Below, in pieces: positions 51,815 to 62,750 of a DNA stretch of 64,000 nucleotides. Position numbers and translations under genes: made by a program. The notes beneath the pieces are model-generated. The model worked only from the letters and a program-made list of their open reading frames with translations. It was not told the origin of the DNA and searched no databases. Origin of the DNA: Silanimonas sp021297925. GTDB lineage: Bacteria > Pseudomonadota > Gammaproteobacteria > Xanthomonadales > Xanthomonadaceae. Position 1 is the stretch's first letter. Every line of letters begins with the position of its first letter. The DNA is taken from NCBI GenBank assembly GCA_027532825.1, contig JAPZTL010000005.1, positions 1 through 64,000 on the forward strand, given 5' to 3'.

Positions 51815-53005
51815 ATGCGCCTTCTTTCCCGCGTCCTGCCGCTGTTCGCCCTCGCGATCGTCGGCACGCTTCTGCTCAGCGGCTGCGGCACGGGCGACGC
51901 AGACGGCGAGGCGCCCCGACCGGTGCTGGTCCAGCAGCCCCAGCCCGCGGCGGGGGCCGTGCAGGCCTTCGCCGGCGAGATCCGGGCGCGTCATGAAACC
52001 CCGCTGGCGTTCCGTGTCGGCGGCAAGGTGGCCCGGCGCTTGGTCGACGTGGGCGATCGGGTCAAGGCCGGCCAGCCGCTGGCCGAACTGGACCCGCAGG
52101 ACCTCCGCCTCGGTCGCGAGGCCGCGCAGGCCCAACTGCAGGCGGCCGAAGCCGATGCCCGGCTTGCCGCGGCGGAGTTCGAGCGCGTCAAGGTGCTGTT
52201 CGAGCGCCAACTGGTGAGCCGGTCGCTGTTCGACGCCCGGCGGAGCACGCTCGACGCCGCCAATTCCCGCGTCGGCCAAGCGCGCGCCCAGCTCGATGTC
52301 GCCGGGAACCAGGCCGCCTACGGCGTGCTCCGTGCACCGGCGGACGGCGTCATCGCCGTCCGGCAGGTCGAGGCGGGCCAGGTGGTGGCGGCCGGGCAGA
52401 CGGTCTTCGGCCTCGCGGAGGACGGCGAGCGCGAGGTCGCGATCGCGTTGCCCGAGGGCGACGTCGCCCGCTTCGAGGCCGGGCAGGAGGTGCTGGTCGA
52501 GCTCTGGGCCGCGCCGGGCCAGCGCTTGCCCGGACGCATCCGCGAAATCGCGCCGGCCGCCGATGCGCAGGCGCGCACCTACGCCACGCGCGTCGCGCTG
52601 GCGTTGCCGGACGGCCTGCGCGTCGAGCTGGGCCAGAGCGCCCGCGTCTACGCGGCGAAGGCCGGCGCCGCGGCGCTGACCGTCCCGCTCTCGGCACTCG
52701 CGGAATCGCAGGGTCGCCCGGCCGTCTGGGTGCTCGACGATGCGCGTCGATCGGCCCGCCTCGTGGCGGTGGAGACTGGCCCCTACGGCGAGGCCGAGGT
52801 GCCCGTCCTGCGCGGCCTGCGCGCCACCGACTGGGTGGTGGTCGCCGGCGTCCACCTGCTCCGCGAAGGCCAGCCGCTGAAGCCGGTGGATCGCGACAAC
52901 CGCCCGGTGCCCGCCGCCGCTCCGGTCCCGGCTGACGCGGCGGACGAGCCGACCGCCGCCTTGCGCGACGGGGCCCGCCGCCTCGACGCCGCGATCTCCG
53001 GGTAA
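51815..53005 (+). CDS. RND efflux membrane fusion protein (lipoprotein)
   Basis: The protein (396 residues from this start) has a lipoprotein signal (LFALAIVGTLLLSGC, lipobox LSGC). Then come a biotinyl-lipoyl half (GGKVARRLVDVGDRVKAGQP), a coiled-coil hairpin (about 95-165), the second lipoyl half (APADGVIAVRQVEAGQVVAA) and a beta-barrel domain. It bridges the RND permease at 53012 to an outer-membrane channel, perhaps the TolC encoded nearby. The start is uncertain: ATG at 51815 gives a normal signal and leader; ATG at 51797 adds six residues. Confidence 0.9.
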   Translation: MRLLSRVLPLFALAIVGTLLLSGCGTGDADGEAPRPVLVQQPQPAAGAVQAFAGEIRARHETPLAFRVGGKVARRLVDVGDRVKAGQPLAELDPQDLRLGREAAQAQLQAAEADARLAAAEFERVKVLFERQLVSRSLFDARRSTLDAANSRVGQARAQLDVAGNQAAYGVLRAPADGVIAVRQVEAGQVVAAGQTVFGLAEDGEREVAIALPEGDVARFEAGQEVLVELWAAPGQRLPGRIREIAPAADAQARTYATRVALALPDGLRVELGQSARVYAAKAGAAALTVPLSALAESQGRPAVWVLDDARRSARLVAVETGPYGEAEVPVLRGLRATDWVVVAGVHLLREGQPLKPVDRDNRPVPAAAPVPADAADEPTAALRDGARRLDAAISG

Positions 53006-53011
53006 GCCGCC

Positions 53012-56000
53012 ATGGCCTCCGCCTTCAACCTCTCCGCCTGGGCGCTTCGCAACCGCGCGCTCGTGCTGTACGCGATGATCGTGCTCGCCATCGTCGGCGT
53101 GTTCAGCTACCAGCGCCTCGGCCAGTCCGAGGATCCGCCGTTCACCTTCAAGATCATGGTCGTGCGGACGATGTGGCCGGGTGCCACCGCGGAGGAGGTG
53201 GCCGCGCAGGTCACCGACCGCATCGAGAAGAAGCTGATGGAAACCGGGCAGTACGAGTTCGTCCGCTCGTACTCGCGCGCCGGCGAGTCGCTGGTCCTGT
53301 TCATGGCCAAGGACTCGATGGTGTCCCGCGAGCTGCCGCAGCTCTGGTACACCGCCCGCAAGAAGGTGGGCGACATGCGCCACACCCTGCCGGCCGGCGT
53401 CATCGGGCCGTTCTTCAACGACGAGTTCGGCGATACCTTCGGCAACCTCTACGCCCTGCAGGCGGAAGGCCTCGACTACGCGACCCTGAAGGACTACGCC
53501 GAGCGCATCGAGCTCGAGCTGCACCGCGTGCCGGACGTTGCCAAGGTCGAGCTGATCGGCCTGCAGGACGAGAAGATCTGGATCGAGCTGTCGAACACCA
53601 AGCTCGCCACGCTGGGCATCCCGCTGCAGGCCGTGCAGCAGGCGATCGACGAGCAGAACGCGGTGGTCGGCGCGAGCTTCTTCGAGACCGGCACCGACCG
53701 GGTCAAGCTGCGGGTCAGTGGCGCCTTCGATTCGGTGGAGGCGATCCGGCAGTTCCCGATCCGCGTCGGCGACCGGACCTTCCGCCTGCAGGACGTGGCC
53801 GAGGTCCAGCGCGGCTTCGTTGACCCGGCGGCGCCGCGCATGCGCTTCATGGGCAAGGACGCGATCGGCATCGGCGTCTCGATGCGCAACGGCGGCGACA
53901 TCCTGCAGCTGGGCGAGCGCCTCGATGCCGAATTCGCGCGCATCGCGGAAACCCTTCCGGCGGGCATGGTGCTGGAGAAGGTCAGCGACCAGCCGGCCGC
54001 CGTCCGCCAGTCCGTCGGCGAGTTCGTGCGGGTACTGGCCGAGGCCGTGGTCATCGTGCTGCTGGTGAGCTTCCTGAGCCTCGGCTGGCGCTCCGGCCTC
54101 GTCGTCGCACTGTCCATCCCGCTGGTGCTGGCGATGACCTTCGCGAGCATGTACTTCCTCGGGATCGGCCTGCACAAGATCTCGCTGGGCGCGCTGATCC
54201 TCGCGCTGGGCCTGCTCGTCGACGACGCGATCATCGCGATCGAGATGATGCAGGTGAAGATGGAGCAGGGCCTGAGCCGCCTCGAGGCCGCCGCCTTCGC
54301 CTACCAGAGCACGGCCTTCCCGATGCTCACCGGCACGCTGATCACGGCGGCCGGCTTCCTGCCGATCGCGACCGCCGCCTCGAGCACGGGCGAGTACACG
54401 CGCTCGATCTTCCAGGTCGTGGTGCTGGCGTTGATCCTGAGCTGGATCGTCGCCGTCGTGTTCATTCCCTACCTCGGCGACAAGCTGCTGCCGGACCGCG
54501 AGCAGCTGCTGGCCAGCCACGGCGGCGGCCTCACCGGCGCGGTGCGGAAGGCCGTGGCGAAGCGGCTGCCGCCCCGCATCGCGGCATTGGTCGTGCCGGA
54601 CACGGCCCACCACGAGGACCCGTACGACACCCCGTTCTACGCCGGCTTCCGCCGGCTGGTCGCGTGGTGCGTGCGCCGACGGAAGACCGTGATCGCGGTG
54701 ACGATCGCCGCCTTCGTCGTGTCCATCGCGATGTTCCGCTTCGTGCCGCAGCAGTTCTTCCCGTCCTCGACGCGGCTGGAACTGATGGTCGACCTCGAGC
54801 TCGCCGAGGGCGCCTCGCTGAAGGCCACCGAGGCGGCCGTAAAGCGGCTCGAGGCCCGCCTCGAGGGCCACGAAGGCATCGAGAGCTATGTCGCCCACGT
54901 CGGGACCGGCTCGCCGCGCTTCTACCTGCCGCTCGACCAGAAGCTGCCACAGGCGAACTTCGCGCAGTTCGTGCTGATGACGCCCGACATCGAGACCCGC
55001 GAGGCGGTGAAGGCCTGGCTGCAGGGCGTGCTCGATACCGAGTTCAGCGACCTGCAGGGCCGCGTGACCCGCCTGGAGAACGGCCCGCCGGTCGGCTTCC
55101 CGGTCCAGTTCCGCGTGTCCGGCGAGCACATCGACGAGGTGCTGCGCATCGCCGGCGAAGTGAAGGCGAAGGTCCGCGCGCACCCGCACACGCGCAACGT
55201 CAACCTCGACTGGGACGAGCCCAGCAAGGTCGTGCGCCTCGTGCTCGACCAGGACCGCGCCCGCGCGCTCGGCGTGAGCTCGGCGCAGGTCGCGTCGTTT
55301 CTCCAGGGCTCGCTGTCGGGGACGCCGGTCAGCACGTACCGCGAAGGCAACGAACTCATCGAGATCCTGCTGCGCGGCCCCGACGAGGAACGCACGCAGC
55401 TATCCCTGCTGGGCTCGCTCGCCGTGCCGACGGCCAGCGGCAAGAGCGTGCCGCTCTCGCAGGTCGCACGCATCGAGTACGGGTTCGAGCCCGGCATCAT
55501 CTGGCACCGCAACCGGCTGCCGACGGTGACCGTCCGTGCCGACATCGACGGCGGCGTCACGCCGCCGACGGTGACCGCGGAGATCCTGCCGGAGCTGGAG
55601 GCGATCCGCGCGGCGCTGCCGCCGGGCTACCTGCTCGAGACCGGCGGTACCGTCGAGGATTCGCAGCGCGGCAGCAAGTCCGTGGCCGCCGGCCTGCCGC
55701 TGTTCCTGTTCGCGGTCGTGACCCTGCTGATGCTGCAGCTCAAGAGCTTCTCGCGCACGGCGATGGTGCTGCTGACCGCGCCGCTGGGGATGATCGGCGT
55801 GACCTGGTTCCTCTTGGTGCCGCAGGTCCCGTTCGGCTTCGTCGCGATGCTGGGCACGATCGCGCTGTCGGGCATGATCATGCGCAACTCGGTCATCCTC
55901 GTGGACCAGATCGAGCACGACATCGCCGAGGGCCACCCGCCCTTCCAGGCGGTCGTCGACGCCACCGTCCGCCGGTTCCGCCCGATCGTGCTGACCGCGT

Positions 56001-56173
56001 TGGCCGCCGTGCTGGCGATGATCCCGCTCTCGCGCAGCGTGTTCTTCGGCCCGATGGCCGTCGCGATCATGGGCGGCCTGATCGTGGCCACGGCCTTGAC
56101 CCTCCTGTTCCTCCCCGCGCTGTACGCCGCGTGGTTCCGCATCCGCGCGCCCGAGCCGGCGCCGCGTTATTGA
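53012..56173 (+). CDS. RND efflux permease
   Basis: The 1053-residue inner-membrane pump has the RND layout of 12 helices and two large periplasmic loops. Key features are the first helix (LVLYAMIVLAIVGVFSYQRL), the proton-relay helix (ALGLLVDDAIIAIEMM, Asp near 404-405) and the repeated half with GTIALSGMIMRNSVILVDQI. It belongs to the HAE-1-like group, and the order TetR, fusion protein, permease is typical. It starts 6 bases after the fusion-protein stop. Substrates cannot be read from sequence; drugs, detergents or metabolites are usual. Confidence 0.95.
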   Translation: MASAFNLSAWALRNRALVLYAMIVLAIVGVFSYQRLGQSEDPPFTFKIMVVRTMWPGATAEEVAAQVTDRIEKKLMETGQYEFVRSYSRAGESLVLFMAKDSMVSRELPQLWYTARKKVGDMRHTLPAGVIGPFFNDEFGDTFGNLYALQAEGLDYATLKDYAERIELELHRVPDVAKVELIGLQDEKIWIELSNTKLATLGIPLQAVQQAIDEQNAVVGASFFETGTDRVKLRVSGAFDSVEAIRQFPIRVGDRTFRLQDVAEVQRGFVDPAAPRMRFMGKDAIGIGVSMRNGGDILQLGERLDAEFARIAETLPAGMVLEKVSDQPAAVRQSVGEFVRVLAEAVVIVLLVSFLSLGWRSGLVVALSIPLVLAMTFASMYFLGIGLHKISLGALILALGLLVDDAIIAIEMMQVKMEQGLSRLEAAAFAYQSTAFPMLTGTLITAAGFLPIATAASSTGEYTRSIFQVVVLALILSWIVAVVFIPYLGDKLLPDREQLLASHGGGLTGAVRKAVAKRLPPRIAALVVPDTAHHEDPYDTPFYAGFRRLVAWCVRRRKTVIAVTIAAFVVSIAMFRFVPQQFFPSSTRLELMVDLELAEGASLKATEAAVKRLEARLEGHEGIESYVAHVGTGSPRFYLPLDQKLPQANFAQFVLMTPDIETREAVKAWLQGVLDTEFSDLQGRVTRLENGPPVGFPVQFRVSGEHIDEVLRIAGEVKAKVRAHPHTRNVNLDWDEPSKVVRLVLDQDRARALGVSSAQVASFLQGSLSGTPVSTYREGNELIEILLRGPDEERTQLSLLGSLAVPTASGKSVPLSQVARIEYGFEPGIIWHRNRLPTVTVRADIDGGVTPPTVTAEILPELEAIRAALPPGYLLETGGTVEDSQRGSKSVAAGLPLFLFAVVTLLMLQLKSFSRTAMVLLTAPLGMIGVTWFLLVPQVPFGFVAMLGTIALSGMIMRNSVILVDQIEHDIAEGHPPFQAVVDATVRRFRPIVLTALAAVLAMIPLSRSVFFGPMAVAIMGGLIVATALTLLFLPALYAAWFRIRAPEPAPRY

Positions 56174-56317
56174 GTACTGCCGGGGCGTAATGCCCGGTCC
56201 CCGTTTCGCCGCCGGGTCGTCCGATCCCGGCCCCTCCCCTGGAACCCCGGGTGGCCCGGCGGCGATCCTTCCTCTCTTCATGGCGCGACCCCGTGATTCG
56301 CGGTCTAATGCGCGCCG

Positions 56318-56394
56318 GAAGCAGGGGTGCCCCGCGCGGGCTGAGAGAGACCCTTCGAACCTGATGCGGGTGACGCCGCCGTAGGGAGACTTCG
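56318..56394 (+). promoter_or_regulatory. TPP riboswitch (thi box) upstream of thiC
   Basis: The conserved thi-box elements occur in order: GGGGTGCCCC, GGGCTGAGAG (CTGAGA at 56341-56346), CCCTTCGAACCTGATGCGGG and GCCGCCGTAGGGAGACTTC. The outer stem pairs GAAG near 56318 with CTTC near 56390. Thiamine pyrophosphate binding should switch off expression of thiC 67 bases downstream. TCTAAT at 56304-56309 could be the -10 just upstream. Confidence 0.95.
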
Positions 56395-56460
56395 ACGCGA
56401 CGAACCGCGCCCCTGCCTGTTTTCCACGCCCCGACCGGGGCCGAGCCGAGTGCGCATGCC

Positions 56461-58341
<1,881 letters not shown>

Positions 58342-58342
58342 C

Positions 58343-59194
58343 ATGGGGACCTGGAGTGCTTCTCTGTACGGCGATGACGAAGCCTGTGATCTGCGGGATA
58401 CCATCGCCTTGGTCGCCAAGCTGCCGCGCTCGGGGGATGCGCTTCTCGCCTTGCTCCGCGAGCGTGAGGAGGACAGCGTCGAAGGCGATGTACCACCCGC
58501 ATGGTGGGTGGTGGTGGCCGACCAATTCGAGCGCCGCGGCATCGCTTGCCCCGAGGCGTTCCAGCGGGCCTTGCAGGTGATCGAGGGCGGTGAAGACTTG
58601 GCGTACTTGCGCGATCTGGGCATGGATACGCGCGACTTGAAGAAGCGCGCGATGGTGCTGGACGAGGTGGCGACGCGCCTGCGCGCACCGCGGCCGGTAA
58701 AGCCCCGACCCAAGGCCGGCAAGCCGCCGGCGAACCCGATGCAGGCGGGCGAGATCTATGCGTTCCCGACCATGCGGCATGGCGCGGTGAACAGCTGGTT
58801 TCCCAGCTGGGCGCAGGCACGTTTTGTTCCCGATGGCTGGGGGGCCTGCGTGGTTCTGGCCACGGGCCGCGCCTTCGACTGGCTGCCGTGGGCGGCTGTC
58901 GAGAGCCTCGGTGTCGAGACCGGAGTCGAACCGAGCCTTGAAGCGGCCGTCGCTGCGCCCTTCTTCGCCGGCCAGGGGCCGTCACGCTGCGTGCCTCGTA
59001 AACTGCAGATGCAGCGCACCGGGCTGAAGCGCTTGGGTCAAGTCGTGCTGGATGCGGCCAAGGTCGAGGCGCACCTGCGCGATGCGCCCAGCGCGGAAGA
59101 GACCGTGATGGCCGGATGGGCGATCAGCTCCGTCGTGCTCGGCTGGGGCCGGCAGCGGCCGCCACGCGGGGGCTTGGCGGATCTGATGCCTTGA
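58343..59194 (+). CDS. Uncharacterised protein with DUF4259-like N-terminus, coupled to thiC
   Basis: The 283-residue protein begins MGTWSASLYGDDEACDLRDT. This resembles DUF4259-like or immunity-type proteins with the pattern MGTWxxxxFxNDxAxD. A central positively charged proline-rich linker (RPVKPRPKAGKPPANP, near 120) leads to a second domain with aromatic residues (HGAVNSWFPSWAQARFVPD). No catalytic motif or signal is visible. Its ATG lies one base after the thiC stop, so it should be co-translated with thiC under TPP control, although immunity-like proteins usually have no tie to thiamine. An IS1595 remnant follows. Confidence 0.7.
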   Translation: MGTWSASLYGDDEACDLRDTIALVAKLPRSGDALLALLREREEDSVEGDVPPAWWVVVADQFERRGIACPEAFQRALQVIEGGEDLAYLRDLGMDTRDLKKRAMVLDEVATRLRAPRPVKPRPKAGKPPANPMQAGEIYAFPTMRHGAVNSWFPSWAQARFVPDGWGACVVLATGRAFDWLPWAAVESLGVETGVEPSLEAAVAAPFFAGQGPSRCVPRKLQMQRTGLKRLGQVVLDAAKVEAHLRDAPSAEETVMAGWAISSVVLGWGRQRPPRGGLADLMP

Positions 59195-59284
59195 GCACGA
59201 TGTCGCTTTACTTCGGCCAACAATCGCATCCCCTGAGAGCGGACGGGCTCTCGGTAGACCCACATTCGACGTGGGGGGGCGTTT

Positions 59285-59430
59285 ATGGCGATGAATCCGG
59301 TGCAGTCCCAAGCTGGCTTGTCGATGCCGGAGTTTCTGGAGCGCTACGGCACGAGGCGAAGTGCCATGCTCCCCTGCAGCCCTTGTGCGGAGCCTATCGT
59401 GCGGAAGGCGAGCCGCTATGTCGGCTGAGG
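59285..59430 (+). pseudogene. IS1595-family transposase N-terminal remnant, frameshifted
   Basis: The stretch starts MAMNPVQSQAGLSMPEFLER followed by YGT, the N-terminus of IS1595 transposases (MAMNxVQxQxGLSMxEFxxRYGT). After this the original frame is lost; EAKCHA continues in another frame, as in the expected EAxCxAAL. A degenerate zinc-finger-like stretch follows (EGEPLCRLRFG) before similarity ends near 59430. The catalytic domain is absent. Two hairpins lie just upstream (GAGAGC with GCTCTC at about 59235-59252; CCCAC with GTGGG at about 59259-59275) and may be part of the element's end. Confidence 0.65.
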
Positions 59431-59458
59431 TTCGGCGCTGATCAGGTAGGAGAATGTG

Positions 59459-59755
59459 ATGGTTCTGGCGCGTTGCATCTGGTGTGTCGCCCTGCTTGTG
59501 CTCATGGCACCGAGTCCGGCGGGGGCGACGTCGAACGCCGCGGACAGCGGGCACGAGCACGACCGGGAGTTGTGGGATGCGGTGCGTCGCGTGATCCGCG
59601 CCAACCTTGGGCGGGTCCTGAGCGCGGAGCGCGTCCAGTACGAGGGGAGGGAGATCATCCGCATCAAGGTCATCGATGACAATGGACGGGTGCGGGTGTA
59701 CACGGTCGAACCGCAAGGCGACAGCAAACGCGAGTCCGAACCGGAGTCGCACTGA
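59459..59755 (+). CDS. Small exported PepSY-like protein
   Basis: The 98-residue protein has a Sec signal (RCIWCVALLVLMAPSPAGA) and a short PepSY-like domain: a helix (LWDAVRRVIRANLGRVLSAE) followed by strands (EGREIIRIKVIDDNGRVRVY). The PepSY family is often found beside two-component systems or peptidases and is thought to inhibit proteases or act as a sensor; no partner is adjacent. TAGGAGA precedes the ATG at 59459, deciding this start over a GTG at 59456. The following ABC gene starts 11 bases after the stop. Confidence 0.75.
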   Translation: MVLARCIWCVALLVLMAPSPAGATSNAADSGHEHDRELWDAVRRVIRANLGRVLSAERVQYEGREIIRIKVIDDNGRVRVYTVEPQGDSKRESEPESH

Positions 59756-59766
59756 GGCCCATCGCC

Positions 59767-61539
59767 GTGCCAAGCCCCCCGCCAGGGATCGTCCGCGAGT
59801 CCGCGCCTGCCGCCATGGCCGGTTGGGGGGGCTTCCTGCGGCCGATGCTGCGGCTGGCCGGTCCGTACTGGGTGTCGGGACGCCGCCGGAAGGTGCGCGT
59901 GGCCGCCTTCGCCCTGCTGCTGCTCACGGTGGCGCAGGTGGCGCTCTCGGTCTGGGGCAACTACTGGAACCGGGCGCTGTTCGACGCGCTGGAGCAGAAG
60001 TCGATCCCCGGCGTGCTGATGCAGGTCGGGGTGTTCGTGCTGATCCTCGCCGTGTCGATGGCGGTCACGGCCGGTCATCTGATGATCAAGCGCTGGCTGC
60101 AGCTGGACTGGCGGCGCTGGCTCACCGACCGTCTTCTGGGGCGCTGGCTGGAGGACGGCCGCCACTGGCGCCTGCAGTTCAGCGAAGGCGGGCACGACAA
60201 CCCGGACGCGCGCATCGCCGAAGACATCCGCATCGCCACCGAGAGCGCGATCGCGCTGGCCCACACGCTGGTGTTCTCGCTGCTCAGCCTGCTGCTGTTC
60301 GTCGACATCCTGTGGACCACGTCGGGGACGCTGGCGGTGCCGGGCACCACGCTGCAGGTCACCGGCTACATGGTGCCGCTGGCCTTCGCCTATGCCGTCG
60401 GCGGTGCGGCGCTGGGCTGGCTGTTCGGCCGCGGCCTCGTCCGCAGCAGCGATGCGCTGCAGAGTGCCGAGGCGACGTTCCGCTACGGCCTTGCGCGAGT
60501 GCGCGAGCACGGCGACGCCATCGCGTTGGCCCACGGCGAGGCCAGCGAGCGCCACGGGGCGGGGGTCCGCTTCGCCGACGTCGCCCGCGACTGGGACCGC
60601 CAGTCCTGGGCGCTGCTGGGCCTGGTGTCGTTCTCGACGGCCTATGGCGCGCTGTTGCCCATCTTCCCGATCCTCGTCGCGGCGCCGCAGTACATCGCCG
60701 GCGCGATGAGCCTCGGCCTGCTGATGCAGGCGGCGCAGGCCTTCCAGCGCGTGACCTCGGCGCTGTCCTGGCCGGTGGACAACCTCGGCGAGATCGCGCG
60801 CTGCCGAACCTCGGCGGAGCGGGTGCTGTCCCTGTACCGCGACACGCTGGCGCTGGAGTCCGCGGACGGTGGCGGCGCACGGATCCTCCGCCGGGAGGGC
60901 CCGGGCGCGTCCCTTGCCGTCGTCGACTTGACCGTGCGCGACCCCGCCGGCCATGTCGTGCTCGACCACTTCGACCTCGAGGTGAGGCCGGGGGAGCGGG
61001 TGCTGCTCACGGGCGACCCGGTGGCCACCACCAGCCTCTTCAAGGCCATTGCCGGGCTGTGGCCGTGGGGCACGGGGACCGTGGCCTGGCCCGCCGGCGC
61101 CCGGATCGCGTTCATGCCGCAGCGGCCCTTCCTGCCGGTCGGCACGTTGCGCGACGTCCTGTGCTACCCGGCGACCGGCGATGCGCAGGACGACGCGGCC
61201 CTTCGGGGCGCGCTGGAGCGTGCCGGGGCCGCTTGGCTGTCCCCGCGACTCGACGAACGGGCCGACTGGGCGCAAGTCTTGCCGATGCGCGCACGCCAGC
61301 GGTTGGCGTTCGCCCGCGTGCTGCTGCAGCGCCCCGGGTGGATCGTGATGGAGGAGGCCAGCGACGCCTTCGATGCCCGCGGCGAGCGTCGGATCCTCGA
61401 GATCCTGCACCATGAACTGCCCGGCACGACGCTGGTCACGATCTCCTTCCATCCGGGCCTCGAGTCGCTGCACGACCGCTGCATCACGGTGCAGCGGGCC
61501 CAGCCCGATCCGTCCCCGCCTGCCGCGCCTCAGTCGTAG
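59767..61539 (+). CDS. SbmA/YddA-type ABC protein with degraded ATPase motifs
   Basis: The 590-residue protein has the SbmA/BacA-like membrane domain (RLAGPYWVSGRRRKVRVAAF, KRWLQLDWRRWLTDRLLGRW, DNPDARIAEDIRIATESAI) and a C-terminal half aligning with an ABC nucleotide-binding domain. It keeps the Q-loop region (FMPQRPFLPVGTLRDVLCYP), but all catalytic motifs are changed. Walker A is TGDPVATTS (near 416), with no GKS. The signature is MRARQ, not LSxGQ (near 507). The Walker B Asp is Glu (IVMEEASDAFD). It probably cannot hydrolyse ATP, so it may be a pseudo-ABC protein or act as a proton-driven importer as SbmA does. GTG at 59767 is the start; ATG at 59815 is possible. It overlaps the convergent GH5 gene by 10 bases. 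Confidence 0.8.
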   Translation: MPSPPPGIVRESAPAAMAGWGGFLRPMLRLAGPYWVSGRRRKVRVAAFALLLLTVAQVALSVWGNYWNRALFDALEQKSIPGVLMQVGVFVLILAVSMAVTAGHLMIKRWLQLDWRRWLTDRLLGRWLEDGRHWRLQFSEGGHDNPDARIAEDIRIATESAIALAHTLVFSLLSLLLFVDILWTTSGTLAVPGTTLQVTGYMVPLAFAYAVGGAALGWLFGRGLVRSSDALQSAEATFRYGLARVREHGDAIALAHGEASERHGAGVRFADVARDWDRQSWALLGLVSFSTAYGALLPIFPILVAAPQYIAGAMSLGLLMQAAQAFQRVTSALSWPVDNLGEIARCRTSAERVLSLYRDTLALESADGGGARILRREGPGASLAVVDLTVRDPAGHVVLDHFDLEVRPGERVLLTGDPVATTSLFKAIAGLWPWGTGTVAWPAGARIAFMPQRPFLPVGTLRDVLCYPATGDAQDDAALRGALERAGAAWLSPRLDERADWAQVLPMRARQRLAFARVLLQRPGWIVMEEASDAFDARGERRILEILHHELPGTTLVTISFHPGLESLHDRCITVQRAQPDPSPPAAPQS

Positions 61540-62645
61540 CGCGAGGGCAGCCAGCCGCGTTCGACGGCGTCGCGGAAGCACCAGGCCGGCGTGGTCGCGG
61601 TGCGGTAGGACCAGAAGCACCAGCCGCGGTAGCGTTCGAAGGCGGTGAGCTGGGCGGCGCCGTAGGCGCGCAGCGCGGCGTCCTCGTTGAAGCGGTCGAG
61701 GTGGTCCAGAGCGTGGTCGTAGGGCCCGGGGTGCCACAGCGAAACTTCTTGGAGGTCGAGGCCCAGGCTCCATTCGCCGCAGATCGCAGGGATGCCGATC
61801 ACTTGCTGGATCGCGTCGGCCTCGCGGGCCCAGTCGACGCCGGCCTTGGCGATGTGCCCGGCGACGTCCAGCGCGAGGTCGGCCGGTTCAAAGCACTGGT
61901 AGCGGTGCACGTCGTACAGGACGTCCTCGAACGGGTCGCGGTCGAAGAAGCCGGCGTACTCGGCCGCCGGGCGGAAACCGTCGTGGAACACCACGGTCAG
62001 CGTGCCGGCCGGCGCGTGGGCGCGGATCGCGTCGTAGGCGCGGCGGTAGACGTCCTGCAGCAGCGCCGTCGGGATGTCCCAGCGCGGCTCGTTGACGACC
62101 TGCAGGCCGCCAAGCGCGGGATGCCCGCCCCAGCGGGCCGCCATCCGGCCGAGCAGGTCCACGGTGGCGTCGAGGCAATCCGCCCGCGCCGGCCAGTCGC
62201 AGATCCCCAGCAGCCCGCCGTTGTCGAAGCCGTTCTGGCAGCCGGGCGCCGCGTGCAGGTCGAGCAGCACCGACAGCCCCTCGGCCTGCGCCCAGTCCAG
62301 CGCGCGGTCCACCCAGCGGTCGGCGCCTGCGACGAAGGGAAAGGCCGAGCCGCCATAGGCGGCATGCGGGGGGACCGGGGGTCCCAGCACCCAATGGCCA
62401 ACGGGCAGTCGCACCGTGTTGAGGCCGCGTGCGGACAGCCATGCGAAATCATCGCGGGTGATGAAGGTTGCGCGGTGCGCTTCGAGGCGCCCGGCGGCCG
62501 CTTCGCCCAGTTCAACCGACCACGTGGTTTCGTCGGTGGCCGCGAGGCCCTCGAACAGCGCCGGCGTCATCCATTTCTCGAGGACCAGCCAACCCCCGAG
62601 GTTCACTCCGCGGATGCGGGGGGGCAGCGACATGCGGCGCTCCAT
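61530..62645 (-). CDS. GH5 family exo-beta-1,3-glucanase-like hydrolase
   Basis: The 371-residue protein begins with the GH5_9 signature RGVNLGGWLVLEKWMTPALF, typical of exo-beta-1,3-glucanases. The acid/base Glu is in LQVVNEPRWDIP (near 185) and the nucleophile Glu in AICGEWSLGL (near 290). DVHRYQCF carries a conserved His-Tyr pair. No signal peptide is visible from either start (62645, or MSLPP at 62633), so it may act in the cytoplasm on imported oligosaccharides or be exported by another route. The gene is convergent with the ABC gene; the malQ fragment nearby suggests local glucan metabolism. Confidence 0.85.
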   Translation of the reverse strand: MERRMSLPPRIRGVNLGGWLVLEKWMTPALFEGLAATDETTWSVELGEAAAGRLEAHRATFITRDDFAWLSARGLNTVRLPVGHWVLGPPVPPHAAYGGSAFPFVAGADRWVDRALDWAQAEGLSVLLDLHAAPGCQNGFDNGGLLGICDWPARADCLDATVDLLGRMAARWGGHPALGGLQVVNEPRWDIPTALLQDVYRRAYDAIRAHAPAGTLTVVFHDGFRPAAEYAGFFDRDPFEDVLYDVHRYQCFEPADLALDVAGHIAKAGVDWAREADAIQQVIGIPAICGEWSLGLDLQEVSLWHPGPYDHALDHLDRFNEDAALRAYGAAQLTAFERYRGWCFWSYRTATTPAWCFRDAVERGWLPSRYD

Positions 62646-62750
62646 CGGTACGGCGGTGGCCCGGTGGTCGCCGGACGCGTCGTCGCGACCTTAGCGCCCT
62701 TGCCGGTGCCGGACCAGAGGGCGGATGGTACGCGGGACCGTTCCGGTCGC

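Noticed and set aside
51752..55189. 1145-codon minus-strand open frame opposite the RND genes
   Set aside because: Antisense shadow of a canonical RND operon; low-complexity His/Arg/Ala-rich translation.
59231..59275. Two short hairpins as a terminator for the DUF4259-like gene
   Set aside because: No U run follows and they lie next to the IS1595 remnant, so they are as likely to be parts of the element end.
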